A stretch of 38,566 nt of DNA from Bacteroidales bacterium (GTDB taxonomy: Bacteria; Bacteroidota; Bacteroidia; Bacteroidales; P3): contig JAEEHQ010000145.1 of the NCBI GenBank assembly GCA_016280915.1, positions 1-38,566 on the forward strand, written 5' to 3'. The position numbers and the translations under genes are program-made. The stretch's first letter is position 1, and each line of letters begins with the position of its first letter. The notes under the pieces were generated by a model. The model saw only the letters and a program-made list of their open reading frames with translations, was not told the origin of the DNA and did no database searches. Shown one piece after another: positions 8,446 through 17,892 of the stretch.

Positions 8446-9699
8446 ATGACACTAACTAAAGATATAATCCAAACGACAGTAAATGTCCAATCGGAGTACG
8501 GTCACCTCAACGCCGTCTTACTCCATCGGCCCGGCATAGAGATAGAGCGCATGACTCCCTCCAATGCCGCCGAAGCGCTTTACAGCGACATTCTGAGCAA
8601 ACACATTGTGGATAAGGAATATGCCTCTTTTAGCGGCGTGTTTGAGAAATGGTGCAAGGTGTTCTATGTTGAAGACCTCCTCACCCTGATGATGGAGGAG
8701 GATGACATTCGCCAGCGGCTGGTGATGAAAAGCTGCTTGGCTGACCATTGTGAGCATTTAGAAGACTGGCTGCTTCAGCTGCCTAGTGCCGAACTGGCCA
8801 AATATTTGATTGAGGGCGTGCCGTATCATGGCGACACCGACCCCATCCAGTTTCAAAAGGAACATTTCAGCCTAAAGCCGCTCTACAACCTCTTCTTCAC
8901 GCGTGATGCCTCCTCTTCGCTCTACAACGAGGTGCTTATCAACTCGATGTCCTTTCCTGTTCGCGAGCGAGAGACGCTGATTTTCCGAGCCATCTTCGAT
9001 CAGATTTTCCATGCCAACACCATCTGCGCCAAGGAGCAGTTGAGTAGTGCCCGTACAGAGGGCGGTGATGTGCAGGTGGCCGGACCCGACCTGCTTTGCA
9101 TCGGTCAGGGCATCCGCACCAATACCAAAGGTATCGTCTACTTGGCCGAGAAATTTGCCAGAGAGCGTGACAATTTCCGCATCTTGACTCAGGAATTGCC
9201 ACATCACCCCGATTCGTTCATCCATTTGGACATGGTGCATACCTTCTTGGGTGCCCACCAGGTGATGGTGTACCAACCCATGATTGAAAAGACTGGCGTA
9301 TTTGCAGGAAAGGCCACCACCCTCATCACGTGTGACCATGGTAAGACCAGCACCAAGGAGTACCCCAACATGCTGGAAGGCCTGAAAGCTTGCGGCATGG
9401 AGGTGGAGCCCATTTTCTGTGGTGGCTATGAGAACTGGTATCAGGACCGTGAACAGTGGCATAGCGGCGCCAACTTCTTTGCCCTCGATGACGGAAAGAT
9501 TATTGGCTACGAGCGCAATGTCTACACCATCGAGGCGTTGGACCATGCCGGTTTTGAGGTGTTGGATGCCGACGATGTGTGCAGTGGCAAAGTGAACATG
9601 CATGACTATAAGAAATTTGTTGTAGCCTTCAAGGCTTCAGAACTGCCCCGTGCAGGTGGTGGAGCCCGCTGCATGACCATGCCCATCAATCGCGACTAA
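8446..9699 (+). CDS. arcA: Arginine deiminase
   Basis: A 417-residue cytoplasmic enzyme that hydrolyses L-arginine to citrulline and ammonia. Family signatures are in order: LNAVLLHRPG near the N-terminus, FTRD around residue 152, EGGD around 205, HLDMVHT around 262, and the catalytic cysteine C409 in GGARCMTMP at the C-terminus. Length is typical. The usual ornithine carbamoyltransferase, carbamate kinase and arginine-ornithine antiporter genes are not adjacent, so this is not a complete arc operon. The enzyme may serve nitrogen release or acid resistance, or the partners may be elsewhere. The ATG at 8446 fits the promoter at 8369 and the leader hairpins. Confidence 0.92.
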   Translation: MTLTKDIIQTTVNVQSEYGHLNAVLLHRPGIEIERMTPSNAAEALYSDILSKHIVDKEYASFSGVFEKWCKVFYVEDLLTLMMEEDDIRQRLVMKSCLADHCEHLEDWLLQLPSAELAKYLIEGVPYHGDTDPIQFQKEHFSLKPLYNLFFTRDASSSLYNEVLINSMSFPVRERETLIFRAIFDQIFHANTICAKEQLSSARTEGGDVQVAGPDLLCIGQGIRTNTKGIVYLAEKFARERDNFRILTQELPHHPDSFIHLDMVHTFLGAHQVMVYQPMIEKTGVFAGKATTLITCDHGKTSTKEYPNMLEGLKACGMEVEPIFCGGYENWYQDREQWHSGANFFALDDGKIIGYERNVYTIEALDHAGFEVLDADDVCSGKVNMHDYKKFVVAFKASELPRAGGGARCMTMPINRD

Positions 9700-9765
9700 G
9701 TCCCAAATGAATTTTGTTCGCTGGTAGAAAAGCTAAAAAACACAATTAATAACACTAACAACTTT

Positions 9766-12700
9766 ATGAAAAAGTACCATCTGATGAACAACATTATAGG
9801 CTGGGTGGTTTGCATCATAGCTTGTGTTGTTTACATCCTTACTGCCGAGGCCACCGCTTCGTGGTGGGACTGTGGCGAGTACATTGCCACGGCAAACAAA
9901 CTGCAAGTGGGACATCCTCCTGGAGCCCCCTCGTTCCAACTGATAGGACGTATTTTCTCCATGTTCTCCACACCGGAGAATGTGGCTCATGCCGTCAACG
10001 TGATGTCTGCTCTCTGCAGCGGTTTCACCATTCTGTTCCTCTTCTGGGGAATTACCTTGTTGGGCAAGCACCTGCTTCCCGACCCCAAGAATCCTGACGT
10101 GAAAGATTGGCGCACATGGGGTGTTTTTGCCGCCGGTGTGGTTGGTGCCTTGGCCTATACTTTTAGTGACACCTTCTGGTTCTCAGCTGTTGAGGGCGAG
10201 GTCTATGCCATGTCGTCCTTCTTCACAGCCGTGGTGTTCTGGGCAATCCTCAAATGGGAGGAGCAGGCCGACGACCCACGCTCTTTGCGTTGGCTGGTAT
10301 TTGTCTGCCTTCTGGTAGGTATCGCCATTGGCGTGCACCTGCTCAACCTGTTGACTGTGCCTGCCATTGTTTATGTGGTTTATTTCCGCAAATGGCCCAA
10401 AACCACGTTCAAGGGTTTTCTCTGGAGCGGTGTGCTCAGCGTGGTGCTTCTGGCCTTGATATTGTGGGGCATCATCCCCGGAATCGTCAATGTCGACTCT
10501 GCCTTTGATGTCTTTTTTGTCAATGTGCTGGGTCTTCCTTTCAATAGTGGTACCATTGTTTTCTTCCTGCTGTTGGCAGCCTTCATTGCTTGGGCGCTGT
10601 GGTTCACCTCGCCCAAGAAAAAGAACAAACCCGTTTGGAATGCTGCCGCATTGGGACTGCTGATGCTGATTATTGGCTATAGCACCTTCTTTGTGCTGGT
10701 AATCCGTGCCAACACCAATACCCCGCTGAATGAGAACGCCCCCAAGGATGCCGTTGCCATGCGTGCCTATTTGGGTCGTGAACAATACGGCGACACGCCT
10801 TTCCTCACCGGTCAGTACTATACTGCTGGCGACCCCATTGATGCCGAGCGTGGCTACACCAAGTATGTGCGCGGCACCAATGAAAAGGGTAAAGACCGCT
10901 ACATTCCTGCCTCCTATCAGCAGAAATTTGTCTATCGTCAGAACCATACCGGTGTCTTCCCCCGCATGTATAGTAATGACAATCAACGCCATCACCCCCA
11001 GTACTATGAATATTGGGCAGGCAAGGTCAGTGGCGACCACAAGCCCTCGGCTGCTCAGAACCTTAAGTATTTCCATGGCTACCAGATGGGCTTTATGTAT
11101 TGGCGTTACTTTATGTGGAACTTTGCTGGCCGCCAGAACGACATCCAAGGCCATTATTTCAATACTGATGGCACTCGTGACTACATGAACGGCAACTGGA
11201 TTTGTGGCATTAAAGCCATCGATGAGGCACGCTTAGGACCTCAGGACAACCTGCCTGACCACATGAAGAACAATAAGGCTCGCAATGTCTATTACCTGCT
11301 GCCTCTGTTGCTGGGTATCGTGGGTCTTGTCTATCATATCCGCAAAAAGAAAAAGGATGCCTTTATCGTGTTCATCATGTTCTTCATGACGGGTATTGCC
11401 ATCGGCATCTATCTGAACATGCCTCCCTGTCAGCCCCGTGAGCGTGACTATGCCTTCGTTGGTTCCTTTAGTTTCTTTGCCATCTGGATTGGCTTGGGCG
11501 TGATGGCCCTTGCCGACTGGTTGACCAAACTGTTCAAAAAGGAGCAGCTTTATAAAATCATCATGCCGGTGGTATTCGTGCTCTGCATGCTGGGTGTTCC
11601 GGTATTGATGGCAGGTGAGAACTGGGACGACCACGACCGTTCGCAGAAGTATGCCGCCCGCGATTTTGCTGAGAACTATCTGGCCTCTGTGGATGAGAAC
11701 GGCGTTCTGATTACCTTCGGCGACAACGACACTTTCCCCCTGTGGTATGCCCAAGAGGTTGAAGGTTTCCGTACAGACGTGCGCATCCTCAACTACACTC
11801 TTAGCGGTATGCACTGGTATTGTGAACAGTTGTACAACAAGCTGTATGATAGTGAGCCGATAGCCTTTACCTTGCCGAAGGAATTTTATGGCCTGGGCAA
11901 AGACATCGTTTATCTGCAGGACCGCAGCGATGAGTACTTCGAAGTGGCCGACTTGCTGGCCCTTCTGCGCGACCATCCCGACAAATTCTTGGCTAGAGAC
12001 GGCCGTGGCGAAGAGGTCACCCTCATCCCCACCAGTCATTTCAAGATTACCCTCGATATCCCTGATTTGGTTAAACGTGGTGTCATCCCGGCAGAGATTG
12101 CCAACGAGGTGGACCCCGTCATTCAGTGGACAGTCACCAAGGGTAGCCTGATGCGCCATGAGCTGATGATTCTCGATATGCTGGGAACTAATAAGTTCGC
12201 CCGCGATATCAATATTATGAATCCCAGCTACATCCAGCGTGTGTTCACTCCCATCCGCCAGTACTGTGTGCAGGACGGAATGAACTTCAAACTGGTTCCC
12301 TATAAGGCTCAGCTGGCACAGCCCATCCTCTTTGACAAACGCGACAACAGATACGTCATGCAGCAGTTCACCGAGGAGACTTATGACTTCTTCCTGAACG
12401 GCTACAAAGACAAGAACGGTGAGATGCACCCGCTGCAGTGGGGTAATCTCAATGCCGACATTTATGTGGACCCCGTCAGCATCAACATGGGTACCGTGCA
12501 GCGTCAGACCTTCAGCCTTGCAGCTCAAGAACTGCTGGAAAAGGGCGACACCGCTCGCGCGCGCCAGATGGTGGAAATTAGTGAGAAGTACTTCCCCGAA
12601 AAGAATTTCTGCTATGACAAGTACAGCATGATGCTGATTGACCTCTACAATTCTGTCTATGGTAAGGAAAAGGCCACCCAGGTGTGGGACAGCATCTTCA

Positions 12701-12894
12701 AGTACTATAGTCAGAATATGACCTACTACACCCAGTACACAGGTACCAGCAAGGCTGCTGGCGTGAACGAGCTGTTGCAGGAAACCGCTCAGTTGCTCTA
12801 TGGTTTGAACCAAATGGCAGAGGGTGTGCTTCAAGACAAGGATCGCGCCAACCAGTGTCTGGAACTGTTGCAAAGACAAGGTTACCAATTCTAA
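9766..12894 (+). CDS. DUF2723 membrane glycosyltransferase (PMT-like)
   Basis: A 1042-residue integral membrane protein of the DUF2723 family, related in design to GT-C protein O-mannosyltransferases. About a dozen hydrophobic segments occupy residues 10 to about 620. The first periplasmic loop has WWDCGEYIATA with D35 and E38, the acidic pair expected near the GT-C active site, followed by GHPPGAP. The remaining roughly 400 residues are soluble, and the last 120 look like TPR helices (e.g. LLEKGDTARARQMVEISEKY). Such proteins are thought to use lipid-linked sugars in the envelope, possibly for protein O-glycosylation; donor and acceptor are not predictable here. It is followed immediately by the small ribbon-helix-helix gene. 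Confidence 0.88.
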   Translation: MKKYHLMNNIIGWVVCIIACVVYILTAEATASWWDCGEYIATANKLQVGHPPGAPSFQLIGRIFSMFSTPENVAHAVNVMSALCSGFTILFLFWGITLLGKHLLPDPKNPDVKDWRTWGVFAAGVVGALAYTFSDTFWFSAVEGEVYAMSSFFTAVVFWAILKWEEQADDPRSLRWLVFVCLLVGIAIGVHLLNLLTVPAIVYVVYFRKWPKTTFKGFLWSGVLSVVLLALILWGIIPGIVNVDSAFDVFFVNVLGLPFNSGTIVFFLLLAAFIAWALWFTSPKKKNKPVWNAAALGLLMLIIGYSTFFVLVIRANTNTPLNENAPKDAVAMRAYLGREQYGDTPFLTGQYYTAGDPIDAERGYTKYVRGTNEKGKDRYIPASYQQKFVYRQNHTGVFPRMYSNDNQRHHPQYYEYWAGKVSGDHKPSAAQNLKYFHGYQMGFMYWRYFMWNFAGRQNDIQGHYFNTDGTRDYMNGNWICGIKAIDEARLGPQDNLPDHMKNNKARNVYYLLPLLLGIVGLVYHIRKKKKDAFIVFIMFFMTGIAIGIYLNMPPCQPRERDYAFVGSFSFFAIWIGLGVMALADWLTKLFKKEQLYKIIMPVVFVLCMLGVPVLMAGENWDDHDRSQKYAARDFAENYLASVDENGVLITFGDNDTFPLWYAQEVEGFRTDVRILNYTLSGMHWYCEQLYNKLYDSEPIAFTLPKEFYGLGKDIVYLQDRSDEYFEVADLLALLRDHPDKFLARDGRGEEVTLIPTSHFKITLDIPDLVKRGVIPAEIANEVDPVIQWTVTKGSLMRHELMILDMLGTNKFARDINIMNPSYIQRVFTPIRQYCVQDGMNFKLVPYKAQLAQPILFDKRDNRYVMQQFTEETYDFFLNGYKDKNGEMHPLQWGNLNADIYVDPVSINMGTVQRQTFSLAAQELLEKGDTARARQMVEISEKYFPEKNFCYDKYSMMLIDLYNSVYGKEKATQVWDSIFKYYSQNMTYYTQYTGTSKAAGVNELLQETAQLLYGLNQMAEGVLQDKDRANQCLELLQRQGYQF

Positions 12895-12903
12895 TTGTTG
12901 TCT

Positions 12904-13170
12904 ATGATCCCAAGGTCAAAAATGAGAAGATTAAAGAAGATAACCATCACCCTCTCGGAGAAAGAGGGTGAATGGTTGTCTTTATATGCTCAGGACTTGG
13001 GAATATCTCGTCCGGACGTTGTGCGTCGCCTAATGCGCGAAGGACTGCGACAGTATAAGGCTTCGCGTGGCGGTTCTGTCGTACCTGAAAACCAGTTAGA
13101 GCTTTTCGACTCCATACAGGTAGACATCTTTAACAATACTACTAAGACGGAAAAACTGTCAGAAAACTAA
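12904..13170 (+). CDS. Small ribbon-helix-helix DNA-binding protein
   Basis: About 88 residues if it starts at the ATG at 12904; an ATG at 12922 is equally plausible, and an in-frame TTG at 12895 is less likely. The core KKITITLSEKEGEWLSLYAQ, then a helix and ISRPDVVRRLMREGLRQY, fits a MetJ/Arc-type ribbon-helix-helix fold: one beta strand for DNA contact and two helices for dimerisation. The C-terminal 30 residues look disordered. It starts within 10 bases of the DUF2723 stop and ends 7 bases before atpB, so all three genes are likely co-transcribed. No partner toxin is adjacent, so it looks like a stand-alone regulator. Confidence 0.7.
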   Translation: MIPRSKMRRLKKITITLSEKEGEWLSLYAQDLGISRPDVVRRLMREGLRQYKASRGGSVVPENQLELFDSIQVDIFNNTTKTEKLSEN

Positions 13171-13177
13171 CTTCACT

Positions 13178-14380
13178 ATGAAACGTATATCCTTATTATT
13201 AATTGTATTGTTTTTATCGATGGGCATGAAGGCCCACGCTAATCAATTCTTGTTTTTGCCATCCGACGATATTGTCCCGGTTGAGATGATTGCTACCGAC
13301 GATTTGGGCGAGGATGCGTTGGGGGCAGAGGATATACAGGATGGCGAAGCGTCCGAAGGGAATTTCAACCCCGGCTCCGTCATCATTGGTCACGTCACCG
13401 ATGCCCATTCGTGGCACTTGTTCGACTATTATTCCAAAAATGGCCAAGAACATGCCGTGGCCATCCCCCTGCCGGTTATTCTTATCAACAATGGTCACTT
13501 CGACTGCTTCTTGTCTTCCAAGTTCCACCATGGCCATGCCGACTATAAGGGCTATCGCTTAGTGGGAGGAGGAGCCGAGAAAGAAGAAATCATTTGTGTT
13601 GATGAGGCTGGTCAGCCCAAGCTCGATGTCTCGGGCAATGTGGTCAAACCGCTCGATTTCTCCATCACCAAGGTGCCTGCCGCCATTATGATTATCGTGG
13701 CACTGCTTATCGTCATCGTCATGGTTGCCAAGAATGGCTACAAAAAACGTGAAGGTCAGGCTCCCAAGGGCCTTCAGTCGCTGGTAGAGATGCTGGTGGT
13801 CTTTGTGCGCGACAGTATTGTCCGACCGATGATAGGCGAGGAGCATTATCAGAAATACTTGCCCTACATGCTAACCCTCTTTTTCTTCATCTTCTTTAGC
13901 AATTGTATGGGTCTGATACCGTTCTTCCCTGCCGGTGCCAACGTGACTGGAAATATAGCCGTTACGGGCATCTTGGCTCTTATCACCTTCTTCATCACCA
14001 ACATCAGTGGTAATAAGCATTACTGGATGGACATCTTCAACACACCAGGCGTACCCGCATGGTTGAAGATTTTCCCTCTAATGCCAGTTGTTGAGCTGAT
14101 GGGCGTGATTACCAAACCCGTAGTGCTGATGATACGACTTTTTGCCAACATGACCGCTGGACATATCGTTGTCCTCGGTTTTGTGGTTATCATCTTCATC
14201 ATCAGCAACACCCTTTCTGTGGGGGTGGGAGCCGGTGTGTCAGTACTCTCGGTCATCTTTAGTGTCTTTATTGATGTGCTGGAGTGCTTAGTGGCCTACA
14301 TCCAGGCTTTCGTCTTTACCATGCTTTCATCGTTGTACATAGGTATGGCGGTACAAGAACCTCACCACGCAAAAGCTTGA
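13178..14380 (+). CDS. atpB: F1Fo ATP synthase subunit a
   Basis: A 400-residue Fo subunit a, the stator channel that passes protons or Na+ to the c-ring. A signal-like N-terminus (1-21) and an unusually long periplasmic N-terminal region of about 150 residues precede the membrane domain, as is common in Bacteroidota. The essential arginine is R320 in MIRLFANMTAGH, in the fourth to fifth hydrophobic segment. Usually atpE, atpF and atpH follow; here the next gene is pgk after 34 bases. The ATP synthase genes are therefore split, or a rearrangement has moved this one. Reading frame and key residues are intact, so it appears functional. Confidence 0.94.
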   Translation: MKRISLLLIVLFLSMGMKAHANQFLFLPSDDIVPVEMIATDDLGEDALGAEDIQDGEASEGNFNPGSVIIGHVTDAHSWHLFDYYSKNGQEHAVAIPLPVILINNGHFDCFLSSKFHHGHADYKGYRLVGGGAEKEEIICVDEAGQPKLDVSGNVVKPLDFSITKVPAAIMIIVALLIVIVMVAKNGYKKREGQAPKGLQSLVEMLVVFVRDSIVRPMIGEEHYQKYLPYMLTLFFFIFFSNCMGLIPFFPAGANVTGNIAVTGILALITFFITNISGNKHYWMDIFNTPGVPAWLKIFPLMPVVELMGVITKPVVLMIRLFANMTAGHIVVLGFVVIIFIISNTLSVGVGAGVSVLSVIFSVFIDVLECLVAYIQAFVFTMLSSLYIGMAVQEPHHAKA

Positions 14381-14414
14381 AAATAAATATCAATACTAAT
14401 TTAATTTTTCTATT

Positions 14415-15611
14415 ATGAAATCAATAAAAGACATCAACTTCAAAGGCCGCAAGGTCTTAGTGCGCGTCGACTTCAATGTTCCCATGGATGAGAACAAAAA
14501 TATTACCGACGATACCCGTATTCGCGAATCGCTGCCCACCATCGAGAAACTGCTCAACGACGGTGCCTCCGTCATCATCATGGCCCATTTTGGTCGTCCC
14601 AAGAAAGGCGGTTTCGAGCCCGAACTCACGCTGAAACCTGTGGCTGAATATTTGGAGAAGATGATCAACCGTCCTGTCCAATTCACCCAGGCGCTGCTTG
14701 GCGAAGGCAAGGTGGAGGAGATGGCTAAGAATCTCAAGCCCGGCGAGGTAATGCTGCTGGAGAACATCCGTTTCTATCCCGGCGAAACCAAGGGCGATGT
14801 GGCATTGGCTGAGCAGTTGGCCAAACTGGGCGACTGCTATGTCAACGACGCCTTTGGTGCTGCCCATCGTGAGCACAGTTCCACTGCCACCATTGCCAAG
14901 TTTTTCCCCAACGACAAATACTTCGGTCTCCTCATGGAGAACGAGGTGGTCAATCTGGAGAAACTCATGCACAATGCTCCCCGTCCATTTACCGCCATCA
15001 TTGGCGGCAGCAAGGTCAGCAGCAAGATTGGCATCTTGGAGAACCTGATCGACAAAGTGGACAACATGATTATCATTGGCGGTATGCGCTACACTTTCAC
15101 CAAGGCTATGGGTGGTAAGATTGGCAACAGCATCTGCGAGGACGATAAGATGGAACTGGCTCTGGAACTCATGAAGAAGATGGATGCACACGGCGTGAAG
15201 TACTATCTGCCCGTCGACAGCGTCATCGGTGACAAATTTGGCAACGATGCCAACACTCAGGTCGTTCCTTCTGGCGAGGTACCCGATGGTTGGGAGAGCA
15301 TGGATTGCGGCCCCGAGAGCTGCAAGGCTATCCGCGACATCATCATGTCCTCCAAAACAATTCTTTGGAATGGTCCTGCCGGCGTTTTCGAACTCAGCAC
15401 CTTCGCCAAGGGTACCAACCATATAGCACAGAGTGTGGCCGATGCTTGCAAGCAAGGTTGCTTTGCTGCTGTTGGCGGTGGTGACTCGGTTGCCGCTGTC
15501 AAGCAGATGAAACTGGCTGACCAGATGAGTTATGTATCCACTGGTGGTGGTGCCATGCTCGAATATCTCGAAGGCAAGGCTCTCCCTGGCATCAAGGCTA
15601 TTCAGGACTAA
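14415..15611 (+). CDS. pgk: Phosphoglycerate kinase
   Basis: A 398-residue cytoplasmic glycolytic enzyme that transfers phosphate from 1,3-bisphosphoglycerate to ADP. The N-terminal domain shows VRVDFNVP and the MAHFGRP segment for substrate binding. The middle has GGSKVSSKIG and GGMRYTF. The C-terminal nucleotide-binding domain has GGGDSVAA and STGGGAMLEYLEG. Length is typical of bacterial PGK. It lies 34 bases after atpB and ends 20 bases before a strong terminator, so it closes the transcription unit that may begin at arcA or the DUF2723 gene. Confidence 0.97.
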   Translation: MKSIKDINFKGRKVLVRVDFNVPMDENKNITDDTRIRESLPTIEKLLNDGASVIIMAHFGRPKKGGFEPELTLKPVAEYLEKMINRPVQFTQALLGEGKVEEMAKNLKPGEVMLLENIRFYPGETKGDVALAEQLAKLGDCYVNDAFGAAHREHSSTATIAKFFPNDKYFGLLMENEVVNLEKLMHNAPRPFTAIIGGSKVSSKIGILENLIDKVDNMIIIGGMRYTFTKAMGGKIGNSICEDDKMELALELMKKMDAHGVKYYLPVDSVIGDKFGNDANTQVVPSGEVPDGWESMDCGPESCKAIRDIIMSSKTILWNGPAGVFELSTFAKGTNHIAQSVADACKQGCFAAVGGGDSVAAVKQMKLADQMSYVSTGGGAMLEYLEGKALPGIKAIQD

Positions 15612-15623
15612 TTATCCCCATTC

Positions 15624-15659
15624 AAAAAAACAGTTGGCCGTTTGTGCCAACTGTTTTTT
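15624..15659 (+). terminator. Rho-independent terminator of pgk
   Basis: CAGTTGG (15631-15637) pairs with CCAACTG (15647-15653) around a 9-base loop. A-run and T-run flanks extend the stem, and six T follow. It lies directly after the pgk stop. Confidence 0.9.
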
Positions 15660-15990
15660 ATTTGTATATAGCTATTTCTAACAACACCACTAAGTGGTGA
15701 AACCAATTAAAACAAACCCACCTCAGTCGGCATCCACTATTTCATATCCGCTACTATCAATTGTATACCAATCAAAGTTTCAAATTCTTGTCAAATTCAA
15801 AAAAGGCAATTTGTTAATTCTCCAATTCTTGATTAATAGAAATCTCTGCATATCCGATGTTTTCGTTTTTTCATGTCACTCATACTATAAATTGATTTCC
15901 TGCGTTAACCTAATTACAATTGTTGAACAGCAACCCTTTTGATGAGAGTAATGATGCAATTGCTTTTTTGCAGATAGCTCTTAGTTTTTT
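15660..15990. other. AT-rich gene-free region before the YgiQ gene
   Basis: About 330 bp, markedly AT-rich, with no credible gene: the 82-codon frame at 15694-15942 has no family features. A weak promoter-like CTTTTTTGC at 15963-15971 precedes the radical SAM gene but misses the conserved TA. Nothing else was recognised. Confidence 0.5.
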
Positions 15991-17820
15991 ATGGCTCATT
16001 TTTTGCCTATAACATTGGACGAGGTTAAGCAACTCGGTTGGGATCAGGTGGACATTATCATCGTTAGTGGCGATGCTTATGTCGACCATCCTTCTTTTGG
16101 TACCGCTGTGATCGGGCGTACACTGGAGGCTGCCGGTTATCGCGTGGCCATTCTCCCTCAGCCTAACTGGCGGGACGATTTGCGCGATTTCCGCAAGTTT
16201 GGCCAGCCAAGACTATTCTTTGGGGTCACCTCTGGTGTGATGGACTCTATGGTGAATCATTATACTGCTGCCCGTCGGTTACGTCACGACGATGCCTACA
16301 CACCGGGGGGTGCTTTTGGTTTCCGACCCGACTATGCCACCTATGTCTATTCTCGCATCCTCAAGCAACTCTACCCCGACACTCCTGTGGTGATAGGAGG
16401 TGTGGAAGCCTCGATGCGCCGTCTTTCACACTACGACTATTGGAGCGACAGCCTCAAGCCTTCCATCCTTTTTGATTGTCCAGCAGACTTATTGGTTTAC
16501 GGCATGGGGGAGAAACCCATGGTGAATATCGCCAACATGTTGGCAGACAATGAGCCACTCTTTCGGCTGCATTCTATTCCGCAGGTAGGTTATAAGGATA
16601 AGCGGCCTCCCAAGGGCAACAACCTTATCATGCTCCACAGCTATGACGAATGCCTTGACTCCAAACGCTGTCAGGCGGAGAATTTTCATAAGATAGAAGT
16701 AGAAAGTAACAAGATTGAAGCCGCAACCATCGTGCAACCACATGGCGACCAGTTTGTTGTCATCAATCCTCCCGAGCCGCCCATGACAACGGAGGAGATG
16801 GATGCCTCTTTTGACCTGCCCTATACTCGTCTGCCCCATCCCAAATACAAGAAACGCGGCACTGTGCCGGCTTATGAGATGATTAAAAACTCTGTGAATA
16901 TCCACAGAGGTTGTTTTGGTGGTTGCTCTTTTTGCACCATCTCGGCCCATCAGGGCAAACAGATTGTTTCGCGCTCGGAGGAGTCCATCCTTCGAGAGGT
17001 GAGGATGCTGACACAACGCCCCGATTTCAATGGCGTTATCAGCGACCTTGGCGGTCCTTCGGCCAATATGTACCGTATGGCTGGCAAAAACAAACAACTG
17101 TGCAGGAAGTGTCCCCGCTACAGTTGCATACAGCCCACCATGTGTAAGAACCTCAATTCCGACCATGGTCCCTTGCTCTCACTCTACCAACGAGTGATGG
17201 CAGTGCCAGGAGTGAAACATGTCTACATTGGTAGCGGTATCCGCTGCGACCTTTTTACTGACACTAACCGCGGTTGGGACTATTTCCGTCAGGTAGTGCT
17301 GCACCATGTGGGCGGCCGCCTAAAGGTGGCACCCGAGCATACCAGCTCAAAAGTGCTATCCTATATGCGCAAGCCCAAGTTCGACATCTTCCTGCAGACT
17401 AAAAAGCGCTTCGATGCCATCTGTCGGCAGGCAGGAGTCAATTATCAGCTGATACCCTATTTCATCAGCTCTCATCCGGGCTGTCAACTTAAAGATATGG
17501 CCGATTTGGCCGTGGAAATGAAACATTTGGGCTACCGCCTCGAACAGATACAGGATTTCACGCCCACCCCTATGACACTCAGCACCGAGATGTACTACAC
17601 CGGCATTAATCCCGAAACCATGGAGCCTGTCTATGTGGCCACCACGCCTAACGAAAAGAAAGAACAGAATCAGATGTTCTTCTTTTATAAAAAAGAATGT
17701 CAGCAATCCATCCGTCAAGCACTTCATAACCATCATCTTGAAGGCTACATCTCCCAACTGGGACTCTCCAATGCCAAAGCAACCACTATTAAAAACAAGA
17801 AGTCTCCGTACAACCGATGA
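15991..17820 (+). CDS. YgiQ-family radical SAM protein
   Basis: A 609-residue member of the UPF0313/YgiQ family. The N-terminal domain (to about residue 250) is the family-specific cobalamin-binding-like region, with GDAYVDHPSFG. The radical SAM domain carries the iron-sulfur cluster motif as C308, C312, C315 in HRGCFGGCSFC, followed by the YgiQ pattern ISAHQGK and, later, VAPEHTS. The C-terminal region has TPTPMTLSTEMYYTG. The substrate of this family is not established to my knowledge. The gene stands alone, converges on the HerA-like gene, and shares the intergenic region containing that gene's terminator. Confidence 0.93.
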   Translation: MAHFLPITLDEVKQLGWDQVDIIIVSGDAYVDHPSFGTAVIGRTLEAAGYRVAILPQPNWRDDLRDFRKFGQPRLFFGVTSGVMDSMVNHYTAARRLRHDDAYTPGGAFGFRPDYATYVYSRILKQLYPDTPVVIGGVEASMRRLSHYDYWSDSLKPSILFDCPADLLVYGMGEKPMVNIANMLADNEPLFRLHSIPQVGYKDKRPPKGNNLIMLHSYDECLDSKRCQAENFHKIEVESNKIEAATIVQPHGDQFVVINPPEPPMTTEEMDASFDLPYTRLPHPKYKKRGTVPAYEMIKNSVNIHRGCFGGCSFCTISAHQGKQIVSRSEESILREVRMLTQRPDFNGVISDLGGPSANMYRMAGKNKQLCRKCPRYSCIQPTMCKNLNSDHGPLLSLYQRVMAVPGVKHVYIGSGIRCDLFTDTNRGWDYFRQVVLHHVGGRLKVAPEHTSSKVLSYMRKPKFDIFLQTKKRFDAICRQAGVNYQLIPYFISSHPGCQLKDMADLAVEMKHLGYRLEQIQDFTPTPMTLSTEMYYTGINPETMEPVYVATTPNEKKEQNQMFFFYKKECQQSIRQALHNHHLEGYISQLGLSNAKATTIKNKKSPYNR

Positions 17821-17835
17821 TTATTTGGAAACATC

Positions 17836-17870
17836 AAAAAAAAGTGCCAACTGGTTATCCCAGAGGCACT
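17836..17870 (-). terminator. Rho-independent terminator of the HerA-like gene
   Basis: AGTGCC (17843-17848) pairs with GGCACT (17865-17870), with an inner CTGG/CCAG stem. Read on the minus strand it is followed by eight T (17843-17836). It lies 22 bases past the stop of the minus-strand gene. Confidence 0.85.
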
Positions 17871-17892
17871 CAAATGTAATGATGATTCCAAA

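Noticed and set aside
8123-8452. 109-codon minus-strand open frame before arcA
   Set aside because: It runs across the arcA promoter and leader hairpins and has no domain, signal or promoter.
11233-12888. A 551-codon minus-strand open frame
   Set aside because: Antisense shadow of the DUF2723 gene, which has signature motifs, membrane segments and operon context.
12895-13177. Ribbon-helix-helix gene as an antitoxin
   Set aside because: No toxin-like gene is adjacent; the neighbours are a glycosyltransferase and atpB.
15694-15942. 82-codon plus-strand open frame after pgk
   Set aside because: It lies in AT-rich DNA after a strong terminator, without family features.
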